Assembly (NCBI GenBank): GCA_038040445.1
Contig: JBBPIG010000008.1
Span: 1 to 64,000, forward strand
DNA from: Acidobacteriota bacterium
GTDB lineage: Bacteria > Acidobacteriota > Blastocatellia > UBA7656
DNA length: 64,000 nt
Direction: 5' to 3'
The notes under the pieces were generated by a model. It was given only the letters and a program-made list of their open reading frames with translations. It ran no database searches and was not told the DNA's origin. The position numbers and the translations under genes were made by a program. The stretch's first letter is position 1. Each line of letters opens with the position of its first letter. Shown here piece by piece: positions 46,488 through 56,987 of this stretch.

Positions 46488-48305
46488 ATGTTAGGCAAGA
46501 GCAGTCCTATTCAAGGCAGAGTACCCGACCACGACGCCGCAGACATCGGGGCGACAGATACACCCTCGGGTTCCAGCGCAGGTGATTCAACAGAGGCGGC
46601 CGCGCGCGCGGTCAACGCAAATCACCCTACCTCTGACATTGAGACCGCGTCCGCGGGTATGAACGCGCCAGACGCCTCGACGGGAAATCGATGGTGGGTA
46701 CTGGCGTTGGTTTCTGCGCTTATGCTCACAGCGCTGACTGCGTCTGGTATATATCTCGTCACCAAGAAACCTTCGACCGTTGATCAGGTCGTCATACTTA
46801 CGGTGCCGTCCGGCGCCGAGATCAGACTCGACTCAAAAGACTACGGACATTCTCCGGTCAAGCTCGAACGGTTGGCGATTGGGACATACACATTGACGAT
46901 CGCCAAAGAAGGGTTTGAACCGGTCGTGGAGACGATAACCGTTGCCGAATCCGCGTCGCTCGAATTCAAACTCAAGCCGGTGCCGCCATCGGAAGCAGTT
47001 GGGCTCCCTGCTGAAGAAGCTATCAGACAGTATCAGCAGCAAGCAGAAGAGGCCCTGGCGCGAGGCAACTACGGGGTGCCTTATGATGGCAGCGCGCGCA
47101 AGTACGCCGATCTCATTCTTAATCTCGATCCGAACAATAGTTTTGCTCTGGAAATGCGCGAACGTGTTCGCAAGACGGCGCACCAGTCGGCGGAATCCGC
47201 GCTCTCGCGTGGTGACCATGCTCAGGCCCAGGAGATATACGCCTTCCTGGTCGATTACTACGAGAGCGACGAAGAGGCGCGCGCGGCTGCTGCGAGGCTT
47301 GAAACCCAACTGTTGGCGCGGCGCGGCGAAGTTCGCGAGATGGTGCGCAAGGCCGATGAAGCGCTCCAAGCCGGCCGCCTGACCGATCCCCCTCGCGCAA
47401 GCGCTTACTATTACTCAAAGCAGGCGCTGGCCATCGATCGCCAGAACGACAAGGCGCGCCAGATTCTTAATCAGGTGAAAGAGAAGCTGGCGGCGGCGGG
47501 TGAGCAAGCTTATGCGCGTGGTGATGTCGAGGCCGGAATCAAACAACTCGATCAGGTCGCTCAACTGTTTCGCGAGGATAAACAGATTCGCGCGCGCGTC
47601 CGCGAGCTGCAGAGCACTCGAGCACCTGAAGCTGCGAAGCCTGCCGATGCCAATGCCCGCCGTGTCCGGGGACTTGACCATTACCTCAAAGAAAACTTCA
47701 ACGACGCAATTCTTGACCTCGAGTATGCTGTCTTTAACGGACGAGGGACGCCCGATGTCGTGTTCGCACTAGCGCGTTCCTACATGAGAATCGGCCAACT
47801 AGATCAGGCCGAGTCTTATTTTCTCAAAGTTCCGCATAGCCCGGCCGACCCCTATCATTCCTCCCTAGCGGCACTCGGCGATATTGCGTACCAGCGGGGC
47901 GACTCTGCAACAGCGGTCGAGCGATGGAAGGAAGCCCGCCAGTTGGGAGGCAGCACGCAATACTCAGTAGCGACGCTCGAGGACAAAATAGAGCGAATCG
48001 AAAAGAAGCAGCGCGAAAAGGCCGCTGAACCCACGCCTCTTACGATACCGGCAAAGCATCTGCACGGGTTTCTCGGCGGCTCGTGCAGCGGAACGATAAC
48101 GATCAACTCCACTGGCGTCCGTTATGATGGAGAGCATCCCTATTCATACAGCATTGCAGGCGTCGAGGTGCGCACAACCAAAGATGAGATGACGATTCAG
48201 TTTCAGAAGGGCTCCCAAAGGTTTAAGGTCGCGCGAACCGATGCTGAGCGCTTCCGCGAAACGCTTTCTCGTTATAAGCAGGCATACTCGCCATCCAAGA
48301 ACTGA
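46488..48305 (+). CDS. Membrane PEGA/TPR protein
   Basis: 605 residues. The cytosolic N-terminus is disordered. One membrane helix lies at about 69-91 (WWVLALVSALMLTALTASGIY), a PEGA domain at about 97-165 (VILTVPSGAEIRLDSKDYGHSPVKLERLAIGTYTLTI) and TPR repeats to about 520. A C-terminal beta domain (LHGFLGGSCSGTITINSTGVRY) ends it. It probably scaffolds cell-surface complexes. A GTG at 46447 begins a second plausible N-terminus (VTDTTPAGF) that would join this frame if the T6 run at 46470-46475 had one more T. Confidence 0.85.
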   Translation: MLGKSSPIQGRVPDHDAADIGATDTPSGSSAGDSTEAAARAVNANHPTSDIETASAGMNAPDASTGNRWWVLALVSALMLTALTASGIYLVTKKPSTVDQVVILTVPSGAEIRLDSKDYGHSPVKLERLAIGTYTLTIAKEGFEPVVETITVAESASLEFKLKPVPPSEAVGLPAEEAIRQYQQQAEEALARGNYGVPYDGSARKYADLILNLDPNNSFALEMRERVRKTAHQSAESALSRGDHAQAQEIYAFLVDYYESDEEARAAAARLETQLLARRGEVREMVRKADEALQAGRLTDPPRASAYYYSKQALAIDRQNDKARQILNQVKEKLAAAGEQAYARGDVEAGIKQLDQVAQLFREDKQIRARVRELQSTRAPEAAKPADANARRVRGLDHYLKENFNDAILDLEYAVFNGRGTPDVVFALARSYMRIGQLDQAESYFLKVPHSPADPYHSSLAALGDIAYQRGDSATAVERWKEARQLGGSTQYSVATLEDKIERIEKKQREKAAEPTPLTIPAKHLHGFLGGSCSGTITINSTGVRYDGEHPYSYSIAGVEVRTTKDEMTIQFQKGSQRFKVARTDAERFRETLSRYKQAYSPSKN

Positions 48306-48474
48306 ACATCCATACATCCGGCTGGCCTGGGTGCTACCCGCACAGGGAATTGACCACGCGAAAATCTCGAGTATAGTTGTTCGCGTCACCTTCGAGGTGA
48401 CGAACGAGCGAAATCGAACAGGCGCTCAAGCTTCCATTAATCTAAAAAACGATTCCATTCCAATAAGGAGGTGG

Positions 48475-49773
48475 CTACCCGCCGCCTCGCGCCTCGCTTG
48501 CGTGTGCACTTATGAGAAGCGAGATCTCGTCGGCTACCTCGACCGGGACGCAGACGCGATCAATGCGATAGCCGCGCATGCCTCGAACCACTTCTGAGAC
48601 TTCGCTTATTTCCCGTATGGAGGACTGCGGTCCGGTTTCAACGTAGATCAGGCTTTTTGGGTCAACGCCCACGGTGGAATAGTCACCGTAGTATGGAACG
48701 TCGGTCGCCCGATCGGTTATCAGATAGTACTGCGGATCAAAGCCTGCTCGCCGAACAATCTCACCCGCGCTTATCCAAAAGCTCTCTGGTACGGTGGCCG
48801 CCAGGTCGATCGCTTTGAACAACCTGCGATGTATCAGGCGAGTCGCCAGGTCCGCGAGTATCTCATCGTCATCGCGCGACCACTCTTTGAGCCGAAACAT
48901 CACATCGGTGTCGTCAAGCTGCAGGTATTCGCGAGTGCCGACCTGTTGCCCTGTTAGCATCTTCTCAAACACAGAACCGGGCATACGAAACCCCAGAGTG
49001 CCGCGCTCGATCAGCGTGCGCGCCCGGTTCAGCGCCGAAATCAACACGGCCTCCGCCGATCGCAGCGTCCGATGAAAGTAGACCTGTCGGAACATGTAGT
49101 AACGCGCCTGCAGATACTCCTCTACTGCATACAGACCTTTCGACTCTACGTAGATTTGATCGCGCGATTCATCTATTCTGAGCGCGTGCAGCACCCATTC
49201 CAGGTCATACATTCCGTACTTCGCACCGGTCATCAAGCTGTCGCGCAGAAGGTAATCCATCCGATCGCAATCAAGCTGCGAAGAGACTAGCTGCGAGACA
49301 AACGCCGGCGAATAGCTGTGCTTATACAGCAAAGCTAGTTTTGCCGGAAGCTCCCGATCAAAGCTGCTGAGGATTTGGTTAACTTCGGTTGCCTCATCCA
49401 GAACTATACGCCGCGTCCAGTCTTCGTGATGAAAGTGAAATACCTTCTCTACCACGTGCGAGAGGGGACCGTGCCCGAGGTCGTGAAGCAACGCCCCGGC
49501 CCGGCCGGCGACGCGCGCCTCGTCGCTAATCGGGTGATGCGAGCCCAGCAGCTTCAGCGCGCGAGTCATGACCTGCATCACGCCGATCGAATGAGTGAAG
49601 CGGCTGTGCTCCGCGCCTTGATAAGTGAACATCGCGAGACCTAGCTGCTTGATCCGGCGCAGCCGCTGGAACTCCGCCGAGTCTATCAAGTCGACCATTA
49701 GCCGGTCTTCGGAAGCAGACTCGTCCAACGAAATGATGTTGTGAAGCGGATCGCGATAGTTTCGTTGAGGCAA
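48475..49773 (-). CDS. HD-superfamily phosphohydrolase (dGTPase-like)
   Basis: 432 residues. The HD motif set is complete: [31 protein letters not shown] and [12 protein letters not shown]. The layout matches COG1078-type enzymes, related to SAMHD1 and dGTPases, that cut nucleoside triphosphates. The exact substrate is unknown. It is transcribed toward the PEGA gene. Confidence 0.9.
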   Translation of the reverse strand: MPQRNYRDPLHNIISLDESASEDRLMVDLIDSAEFQRLRRIKQLGLAMFTYQGAEHSRFTHSIGVMQVMTRALKLLGSHHPISDEARVAGRAGALLHDLGHGPLSHVVEKVFHFHHEDWTRRIVLDEATEVNQILSSFDRELPAKLALLYKHSYSPAFVSQLVSSQLDCDRMDYLLRDSLMTGAKYGMYDLEWVLHALRIDESRDQIYVESKGLYAVEEYLQARYYMFRQVYFHRTLRSAEAVLISALNRARTLIERGTLGFRMPGSVFEKMLTGQQVGTREYLQLDDTDVMFRLKEWSRDDDEILADLATRLIHRRLFKAIDLAATVPESFWISAGEIVRRAGFDPQYYLITDRATDVPYYGDYSTVGVDPKSLIYVETGPQSSIREISEVSEVVRGMRGYRIDRVCVPVEVADEISLLISAHASEARGGG

Positions 49774-49918
49774 TGCCGACCTCTGCCACGCTCTGGTTGT
49801 TATCCCTTCGAGATATTACCATAGCGAAACCCATTTGGAGTGCGCCGCCTTCGATCAGCATGTCCGGCGGCATAACCTCGGCGGCGCTTTGGCCTGGCGC
49901 ACCACGACGTGTTCAGCT

Positions 49919-51562
49919 CTAGTCGGCGCTCGTCTCAGTCTCGGTGACCGGCGAACCCGCCGGCGAAACGCCGTGCTTGCTTATCTCGTGTGCGAGGCGG
50001 CGAGCCATAACGCTGTGTCTTCTCCCGTAGCCGAAATATATTGCGAAGCCGATCAACAGCCAGACGAACAATCGCAACCAGTTCTCCGCGGGCAACGAGA
50101 ACATCAGCAGCAGACAGATCGCGATTCCGAGTATCGGTACCAGCGGAACAAGCGGAGCGCGAAATGGGCGCTCGGCGTTCGGGTGCGTGCGGCGCATGAT
50201 AAGCACCGCCGAGCACACAATCACAAACGCCAGCAACGTGCCAATGTTGACCAGGGTCAGCAATACATCGATCGGAAAGAGCGCGGCCGCGGTTCCGACG
50301 AAGATGCCGGTGGCGATCGTCGATTTCCAAGGCGTGTGAAAGCGTTCGTGAACCGCGGCGAAGAACTTTGCCGGCAGTAATCCGTCACGCGCCATCGCCA
50401 GCAGTATCCGGGCTTGACTCAGCATCGTTACCAGCACCACCGAGGTGATTCCGGCAACCGCGCCTAGCGAGATCAGCAATCGCGCCCACGTCAGGCCCTG
50501 CTGTTTGAAAGCGTCGGCAACCGGCGCGTTGATGTCCAGCTTGTTGTAAGGGACCATTCCGGTCAGCACTGCCGTAACGGCGATATACAGGACCGTGCAA
50601 AGCACCAGAGACGTGATGATCCCGATCGGCACGTCGCGTCGAGGATTGCGAGCTTCTTCGGCATGCGTGGACACGGAATCGAAACCGATATACGCGAAGA
50701 ATATCAGCGCACCGCCGGCCAGCATTCCCAGGGGCTGCCCCCCCGCGTCCGTTTGCCCAAGGATAGTCTTGCCAAAGAAGCTGACGCCGGTCAGACCGTA
50801 GGGTGAAAAGGGATGCCAGTTGTTTGGATCAACGTAGAACACGCCAACTCCAATCACCAACTGCACGATCGCCAGTTTCACGACCACCATCGCCGCGTTG
50901 AAGCTGGCACTCTCTTTGATGCCGATGACCAGAATCACGGTGACGATCGCTGTGATGACGATCGCCGGACCGTCAAGCAATGTTCCGGTTGTCACCCACT
51001 TCCCGAGCTCGGCATCGAAATCAACCGGCGCGCGGCTCAGCGCCTCTGGAAGCTTGAGCCCGAATATGCCGATGAGGTCCTGAAAGTAAGCCGACGCGCC
51101 GTGAGTAACAGTCGCCGCGCTGACCGCGTATTCGAGCACCAGGTCCCAGCCGATTATCCACGCGAACAACTCGCCGAGCGTCGTGTACGCATACGTGTAA
51201 GGAGACCCGGCTACCGGGACCATCGCAGCAAACTCCGCGTAGCACAACGCCGCGAATACGCAGGCGCTTCCTGCGACGACGTATGACAGCATCAAGGCAG
51301 GACCGGCGACGTTGTGAGCCGCGGCGCCGGTCGCAACGAAGATACCCGCGCCGATGATCGCGCCAACTCCCAGGCTGGTTAGTTGAATTGGTCCGAGCAC
51401 GCGACGCAAGCGGTGTTCGCCCGCCATCTCGTCGAGCAACAATCTGAGCGGCTTCTTGGCGAACAGTTGGTTCGCAGAAGACGCGGCCCCGCCTTGCGCC
51501 CCGGCGGGTTCGTCTTGCGAGCTTAAAGCTCGGACTTCTGATGCCAACGGTGATTTCCGCAT
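49919..51562 (-). CDS. APC-family amino acid permease
   Basis: 547 residues from ATG 51562, which has GGAGG eight bases before it; a longer frame upstream is not favoured. About 12-13 membrane helices are present. The first helix has the substrate-binding IGAGIFVATGAAAHNVAGPA, and YAEFAAMVPVAGSPYTYAY follows. It resembles the cationic amino acid transporter branch (YfnA/CAT-like). The tail extends past the last helix. Confidence 0.92.
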   Translation of the reverse strand: MRKSPLASEVRALSSQDEPAGAQGGAASSANQLFAKKPLRLLLDEMAGEHRLRRVLGPIQLTSLGVGAIIGAGIFVATGAAAHNVAGPALMLSYVVAGSACVFAALCYAEFAAMVPVAGSPYTYAYTTLGELFAWIIGWDLVLEYAVSAATVTHGASAYFQDLIGIFGLKLPEALSRAPVDFDAELGKWVTTGTLLDGPAIVITAIVTVILVIGIKESASFNAAMVVVKLAIVQLVIGVGVFYVDPNNWHPFSPYGLTGVSFFGKTILGQTDAGGQPLGMLAGGALIFFAYIGFDSVSTHAEEARNPRRDVPIGIITSLVLCTVLYIAVTAVLTGMVPYNKLDINAPVADAFKQQGLTWARLLISLGAVAGITSVVLVTMLSQARILLAMARDGLLPAKFFAAVHERFHTPWKSTIATGIFVGTAAALFPIDVLLTLVNIGTLLAFVIVCSAVLIMRRTHPNAERPFRAPLVPLVPILGIAICLLLMFSLPAENWLRLFVWLLIGFAIYFGYGRRHSVMARRLAHEISKHGVSPAGSPVTETETSAD

Positions 51563-51641
51563 TCCAAATCCTCCACGCGGCCTAAGGTTCAGGCCGATAG
51601 TTCCCGCCAGATTTGAAACGTTCACCGATGGCCGAGCGCTT

Positions 51642-52559
51642 CTAGCGGGGTTTGGAAAAACTCTGATAAACGATGTTGATCCAGGTTTTGGTGTTGATGA
51701 ATCCACCGCCCCAGCTTTTCCACTTTTCGGGTAGCCCTTCTGTCTGAATCTGCTCGAGCGTCTTTCCCGCCTTCATCCGATCACGCACAATGCCGATCGT
51801 TTCGATTAGCATCGCGTGAAACGTCTTGAGGTCGTCGATCGTCGCGAGCGGACCGTGACCCGGGATGATCTTCGCGCCCGCGGGTATCTTCGAGATCGCG
51901 GTTGCCACGTTCTGTTCGTACCCTGCAACGTCTCCGCCGCTGTTGAGGTCGATGAACGGAAACATCCCGTTGAAGAAGTCATCGCCCATGTGAACCACGT
52001 TCGAGCGAGTGAAGAAGATTATGCTGTCGCCGTCGGTGTGCCCGCGCGGGAAGTGGATGACTCGAATCTCCTCGCCGTTGAAATGCACCGAAAGCGACTG
52101 ATCGAAGGTTATGACCGGGAGCGCTTCCTTGGGCGCAGGAACCGCGGTACCGCCCGCCGGCTTCAGCTCACCCGAGAGCCGCTTGCGAACATTGTCGTGA
52201 GCGATGATCGAAGCTTCCACGCCGAACTGCGCATTGGATCCCGTGTGGTCGCCGTGCCAATGCGTATTGAGCACGTACCGCAGCTTGCCCTCGCCCAGCG
52301 CCTTGAGCGCCGCGCGAATCTTGTCCGCAAGCGGCGCGAACTGATCATCGACTATCAGGATTCCATCGGTTCCGACGGACACGCCGATGTTGCCGCCCGA
52401 GCCTTGCAGCATGTAGACGCTGCCGGCGACCGGGCTCGACTTGATCTCAACTTTCGACAGATCGCCTTGCGCTCGCGCGATTGCGACGGGCAAGCACACG
52501 ATGATGGACAGAACCAGCGCGGTGTAACGACTCCTGTGACCAGCGATGTAACGAATCAT
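51642..52559 (-). CDS. Secreted metallo-beta-lactamase-fold hydrolase
   Basis: 305 residues with a signal peptide (ALVLSIIVCLPVAIARA). The zinc-binding THWHGDHTG is present, with a further His in FPRGHTDGDSI and PGHGP. The arrangement resembles quinoprotein-relay or B3-like enzymes rather than a proven beta-lactamase. Substrate is unknown. GGAGG precedes ATG 52559. It may be co-transcribed with the downstream permease. Confidence 0.9.
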   Translation of the reverse strand: MIRYIAGHRSRYTALVLSIIVCLPVAIARAQGDLSKVEIKSSPVAGSVYMLQGSGGNIGVSVGTDGILIVDDQFAPLADKIRAALKALGEGKLRYVLNTHWHGDHTGSNAQFGVEASIIAHDNVRKRLSGELKPAGGTAVPAPKEALPVITFDQSLSVHFNGEEIRVIHFPRGHTDGDSIIFFTRSNVVHMGDDFFNGMFPFIDLNSGGDVAGYEQNVATAISKIPAGAKIIPGHGPLATIDDLKTFHAMLIETIGIVRDRMKAGKTLEQIQTEGLPEKWKSWGGGFINTKTWINIVYQSFSKPR

Positions 52560-52835
52560 GGATTGGCCTCCGTTTTAATCGGGATGGGTGCAGCTCGATG
52601 CTTCGAGGACTATACCCCATCCACGGCGCAGAGTTGAACGACCCTGCGCTTCGGCCACTCCGAGTTCTTGCCCGACATTTATCGTGCGCGGCGACTATAG
52701 GCCGAATCTGGGCGAGAGGCTATTGCATTGTCACGAAGGATTCAAATTGAGGAGCGGAGTGCTCGAGGAAGGAATTAACTGCTATTCATATCTATTCTTG
52801 TGAACGATCGAGACAGAGGATAGTTGGCTAAGGGA

Positions 52836-53246
52836 TCAGTCCCGCGATGCGCCAGTACGGTCTCGCAAGCGGCCCGCTTGTCGAAATCGGCTCTTGATGA
52901 GCCGGCCTCGAACGTCGAAGAGCTCTGGACGTGCGGCGCGCGCGAGAGCCATGGAATTCGACAGCATTGTCTCGTCAACTTCTTCGCCGAGTCTCTGCAG
53001 TTCTGCCCGCTCTGCCTTGGTGAGCTTACCGTCGGTGTTCTTGTCCAGCAGCTTCGCGAGACGAGACTGTTTGCTGAGGGGAAGTCTGCGAAGGTGCACG
53101 GTGACGGTTTTCTGTTCGGGCGCGGTCGAAGCAAGCAGTCGTTCTGCAAGCTCGCGCCGCAGTCTCAACGGCAGACGCTCAGCGGCAGACAGCCAACTCT
53201 CAAAGCTTCGTTTATCTGAGCCACGATGCGACCCTCTCTCGTCCAA
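52836..53246 (-). CDS. Hypothetical protein, about 136 residues
   Basis: Basic, helical protein (WLSAAERLPLRLRRELAERLL, LSKQSRLAKLLDKNTDGKLTKAERAELQRLGEEVDETML). The start is a TTG at 53246 without a clear ribosome site, and the true N-terminus may differ. I associate this style with small proteins often found before HNH nucleases, but no HNH gene is here. The 276-bp gap 52560-52835 downstream shows nothing else. Confidence 0.55.
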   Translation of the reverse strand: MDERGSHRGSDKRSFESWLSAAERLPLRLRRELAERLLASTAPEQKTVTVHLRRLPLSKQSRLAKLLDKNTDGKLTKAERAELQRLGEEVDETMLSNSMALARAARPELFDVRGRLIKSRFRQAGRLRDRTGASRD

Positions 53247-53331
53247 CTTTCGGTTTGTGCGATGGCTCGACGTTACCAGCCCAATCCTCGGCCGGTCAAT
53301 CTTTGTAAGGTTAACGAACTACACGCGCGGG

Positions 53332-54111
53332 TCAAAGCGCGCTACCGAGAAGCTCGCCTAGTTTCTTGCGGCAACTGCGGCTCAACATCAATTCGGTTCC
53401 GTCCTTCAGGATGACGCGATACTCGTTATGAAACCACGGCTGCAGCTCGCGAACGCGCTCGATGTTCACGATCGTCGAGCGATGGATGCGCGGGAACTTC
53501 TTCGGATCGAGCTGGCCTTCCATACTACCGATCGCTTCTCGCAGCAGGTAAGACTCCTTGCCGGCGTGGAGCCGAACGTACTTGCCTTCGGCCTCGATCC
53601 AATCGATCTCTTCGGTCTTCAGGAAGAACGCCCGGCCTCCCGCTTTGATCACCAGCCGCTCGATGTGACTGGGCTTTGCTTTTAGTTCGGCCAGCAGGGC
53701 AAGCGTCTGCCGATTCAGATTGTCTCCGCGCTCGGAAGCAAGGCGGGACTTCGCGCGTTGCAACGCTTTTTCAAATCGCGTGCGGTCGAACGGCTTCACC
53801 AGGTAATCAACGGCTGAGACCTCAAATGCCCGTAGCGCATATTGATCGTAAGCGGTCACAAAAATCACAAGCGGGATTTGCGGCTCCGCTATCGATTCCA
53901 GAACATCGAAGCCGTCAATCTCCGGCATCTGCACATCGAGAAAAACCAGATCGGGGTTCTGAGCGCCGATCGCGGCAATGGCTTCGCGTCCGTTGGCACT
54001 GTCGGCGAGGATCTCAACCTCCGGATCGTGGGCAAGCATCCGCCTGATCTTGCGGCGTGCCAGGGGCTCGTCGTCGACTATCAGTACGCGGATTCTTCTG
54101 CCTGCCGTCAT
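53332..54111 (-). CDS. LytTR-type response regulator
   Basis: 259 residues. The receiver domain has LIVDDEPLARRKIRRML, the phospho-Asp in DLVFLDVQMPEIDGF and VDYLVKPFDRTRF. The LytTR DNA-binding domain follows (IDWIEAEGKYVRLHAGKESYLLRE, FPRIHRSTIVNIERVREL). It overlaps the histidine kinase stop by 4 bp (ATGA), so the pair is coupled. Confidence 0.94.
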   Translation of the reverse strand: MTAGRRIRVLIVDDEPLARRKIRRMLAHDPEVEILADSANGREAIAAIGAQNPDLVFLDVQMPEIDGFDVLESIAEPQIPLVIFVTAYDQYALRAFEVSAVDYLVKPFDRTRFEKALQRAKSRLASERGDNLNRQTLALLAELKAKPSHIERLVIKAGGRAFFLKTEEIDWIEAEGKYVRLHAGKESYLLREAIGSMEGQLDPKKFPRIHRSTIVNIERVRELQPWFHNEYRVILKDGTELMLSRSCRKKLGELLGSAL

Positions 54112-55050
54112 CTTATCGTGACCTCTTCCTGCTCGCGAACGACGCCCGCCGTTACGAACGGGAATTCCAGCATCACTTGCAGTCCGCCTTCCGGAGCGTC
54201 CGACAACTCAAATCGATGAGCCGCTCGATACAACTGTTCGAGCCGGGCACGGGTGTTCGTCAGCCCCAGCCCTTCCTTAATTCGTCCGCTCGAAGCTTCG
54301 CCGCGGTGCAGCCCGCGTCCGTTGTCTTTCACCTCCAATTGAAGCGTGTCCCCGGACCGCTTCGCGTTAATCTCAATCTGTCCCGGAGCGATTCGCGAGA
54401 CGATCCCATGCCTGATTGCATTCTCGACTATCGGCTGCAGGATGAGGTTCGGCACGCGCGCGTCGAGCGTCTCCGGCTCGATATTCATAATCACGGTCAG
54501 GCGATCGTGGAAGCGCACCTGCTCGATCTCGAGGTAGCACCTCAAAAACTCCAGCTCTTCTTGAAGCGTGACCTCTTGCGCGCCCGAGTTCTCGAGCGTC
54601 ATCCGCAGCAAGTCTCCGAGCCGCGCCAGCATTTGATCCGCGGCGTCGACGTCTTCATCGAGCAGCGCGGAGATCGAGTTGAGAGTGTTGAACAAGAAGT
54701 GCGGATGCAACTGCATCTTCAACGCCTGCAACTGAGCCTCGGTCACTTGCAACTGGGCCTCGGCGAGCTCGGCCTTCAGACGTGAGATCTTCACCTCTTC
54801 TTCCTGATGGCGCCGGTAGTAGTCGATCGCGTAGCTGACCAGGAAGATCGTCCCGTAGCTCATGAAGCCGGTCGGAAGATTGAACAGGATGTCGGACCTC
54901 CCACACCAACATCTGGCCAAGCGACGGCGGTTGCTTGAAGATGTCGACGTAATGCTCGGCGAAGAAATAATAGTTCAGGGTGAAGGACAAACCTATGAGC
55001 ATCCACACCGCCAGCACCAGGACCCATAACGTCGAATATCGCCTTAGCAT
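54108..55050 (-). CDS. LytS-type sensor histidine kinase, frameshifted
   Basis: From ATG 55050 the N-terminus is MLRRYSTLWVLVLAVWMLIG with membrane helices. Near 54903, at a GGGAGG run, the frame slips by one base and continues as SDILFNLPTGFMSYGTIFLV. The His_kinase domain follows (QLHPHFLFNTLNSISALLDED) and then the ATPase (VENAIRHGIVSR, DNGRGL). Joined it is about 313 residues. One extra base explains the break. It is the cognate kinase of the LytTR regulator. Confidence 0.8.
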
Positions 55051-55204
55051 CGCTTGCCCCTTCGCGTGGCTCGCACCCGCGTTGAAAATGGTTGTCTATG
55101 ATAGCGCGAAATCGCAAACTCAAGCACGACTTTGTTGAGCGCGTGATTTGCGAGCCAGGCATTGTTTGACCACCGTGCGCCAAGGCGATAAGGTTTGGTG
55201 TTTC

Positions 55205-55338
55205 CGGCTAGCGACGAAGAAAGTTCAGAGTTCAGCCTGCTCAGGTTTCGAGGGCAAGCTGAAGCTTGAACTCTAAGGTTCAGAGTTCAGCCTTCAGGCT
55301 GCTCAGGTTTCGACGGCAAGCTTGAACTCTGAACTTGG
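55205..55338. repeat. Word-repeat element (GTTCAGAGTTC-type)
   Basis: Repeats of GGTTCAGAGTTCAGCC and CTGCTCAGGTTTCGA alternate with complementary CAAGCTTGAACTCT. The unit is about 80 bp and is duplicated in tandem, giving several possible hairpins. It lies before the thioesterase gene, and the frame from TTG 55322 is inside it. Confidence 0.6.
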
Positions 55339-55351
55339 AAAAGCGAACCCG

Positions 55352-55780
55352 ATGCTTAGAATGTCAGCAGAAGAACTCGAGCAATTCCTCTACTCGCATT
55401 TTCCGGACCCTGAGCATCGGGCCTTCACGGTCGAGCGGGTCGATGAGATGTTCGCGCAGATTCGAATGCGCTACGATCGCCGGCACCTGCGGCCGGGCGG
55501 AACGATCTCAGGGCCCTCGCTGATGATGCTATCGGACACAGCGATGTACATGGCGTTGCTTGGAATGATCGGCCCGGTAGCGCTGGCAGTCACTACGAAC
55601 CTGAACATCAACTTCCTGCGCAAACCGGCGCAAACCGATGTCATCGCCGGTTGCAAGCTGCTGAAACTCGGCAAGCGGTTGGCCGTCGGCGAAGTGACTA
55701 TGTTCTCAGAAGGGGACCCCGAGCCGGTGGCTCATGCGACGGTAACGTACTCAATCCCCCCAGAACCAAATCCGACGTAA
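55352..55780 (+). CDS. PaaI-type hotdog-fold thioesterase
   Basis: 142 residues from ATG 55352. The hotdog fold shows LRPGGTISGPSLMMLSDTAMYMALLG, with an Asp in the active-site helix, and TTNLNINFLRKP. Such enzymes cleave acyl-CoA thioesters. A more upstream TTG would start within the repeat element and is rejected. Confidence 0.82.
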   Translation: MLRMSAEELEQFLYSHFPDPEHRAFTVERVDEMFAQIRMRYDRRHLRPGGTISGPSLMMLSDTAMYMALLGMIGPVALAVTTNLNINFLRKPAQTDVIAGCKLLKLGKRLAVGEVTMFSEGDPEPVAHATVTYSIPPEPNPT

Positions 55781-55869
55781 TCGGTGGATTTCTGGAACAC
55801 TTGCATGCGCTGCTCGACTGAATGACAATCTCTCAAGTCGAGCCGATAGAGTTCGCCGGAGGCAGTTCA

Positions 55870-56505
55870 ATGTCAGTCGCGCAATCAGAGGCACGTCATA
55901 CGGTCGAAGAATACTTAGCGTCGGAGCTAGTGTCCGAAGAGCGCCACGAGTATCTTGACGGGCAGATTTATTTGATGGCCGGCGAGAGCCCCGAGCACGC
56001 CGACATTTGCTCTAACCTGGTCTTTAAGCTCGTCGGTCAGTTGAGAGACACGCCTTGCCGGGTGAGGTCGAAAGACACGAAGGTTCGAAGCGGTGCTTCA
56101 TCCATGTCTCGCAAGTCGGCCAAGGGGTTGTTCTCTTACCCTGACTTAGTTGTGATTTGTGGAGAGCCGCAGTATTACGACGAGCATCGCCACGTCGTGA
56201 TCAACCCCAGCGTGATCATCGAAGTGCTATCAGACTCGACCGAAGCCTTTGATCGCGGCGCAAAGTTTCTACGCTACCGGAACTGGAATCCCTCCCTGAC
56301 GGACTACATCCTCGTTTGCCAGTCCGAGGTCATCGTCGAGCACTACGTGCGCCAGCCCGATGACAGCTGGTCAATCTACGTGTACCAGGGTCTCGAGGAC
56401 AGCGTCTTCATCAAATCAATCAACTGCACGTTGCGACTCGCCGAAGTCTACGATCGAGTGGTATTCCCCGCGGAGTTGGAGGACGAGACCGGCGAAGAAC
56501 AGTAG
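55870..56505 (+). CDS. Uma2-family (DUF820) putative endonuclease
   Basis: 211 residues from ATG 55870, with GGAGG nine bases before it. Core features are HTVEEYLASELVSEERHEYLDGQIYLMAG, YPDLVVICG, PSVIIEVLSDSTEAFDRGAKFLRYRN and DYILVCQSEVIVEHY. The acidic residues and the late Lys follow the PD-(D/E)xK plan. It is the second member in this window and closer to the cyanobacterial style than the one at 22457. Confidence 0.87.
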   Translation: MSVAQSEARHTVEEYLASELVSEERHEYLDGQIYLMAGESPEHADICSNLVFKLVGQLRDTPCRVRSKDTKVRSGASSMSRKSAKGLFSYPDLVVICGEPQYYDEHRHVVINPSVIIEVLSDSTEAFDRGAKFLRYRNWNPSLTDYILVCQSEVIVEHYVRQPDDSWSIYVYQGLEDSVFIKSINCTLRLAEVYDRVVFPAELEDETGEEQ

Positions 56506-56608
56506 CTCGGAGAGTTCATGACCTGGCGCGCGTTCTCAGGCTTCCGGAGCCACAAACTCCGAAACAAAGGACTACGCCAGGAAGTGGGGGTTGCGCTAAG
56601 TAAGTTGG

Positions 56609-56971
56609 TCAATTCGCGTTATCTGTCAACCACTCTTGTATTTTCACCGACTCGTCGCCACAGAAGGTCTCCGCGCCTGAGAAGGTGTCGCTGTGCAGCC
56701 AGAAGCCGCAATCATTCAGATCGAGAAAGTAGTAACGGCCGCTGGTCTTCTCGCGCAGTATGTAGCAGCTCCCTGTGTAGATCTCCTTGCGGACGGCGAG
56801 AGCTTCCCCCTCAAAAGTGATCTGGCTCAAGAACCTTTCACGCTTGTCACTGCGTTCAATCCACACGTCGCGCTTGCCCTGCCTGTTGTGTCCAAAGCGA
56901 TAGTCAGCTACACACACTGTAGCGTCCTTTAGAAGATCGAATCTTTCCGTTTCTAAGTGGTTGGGTATCAT
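56609..56971 (-). CDS. Hypothetical protein, about 120 residues
   Basis: No recognised family. The start at ATG 56971 (IPNHLETERFDLLKDATVCV) is preferred, because the longer GTG start at 57025 lies on the edge of a perfect hairpin. The protein is soluble, with beta-rich stretches (YILREKTSGRYYFLDLNDCGFWL). Confidence 0.5.
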   Translation of the reverse strand: MIPNHLETERFDLLKDATVCVADYRFGHNRQGKRDVWIERSDKRERFLSQITFEGEALAVRKEIYTGSCYILREKTSGRYYFLDLNDCGFWLHSDTFSGAETFCGDESVKIQEWLTDNAN

Positions 56972-56987
56972 CTTTAGTTCCAGCTCC

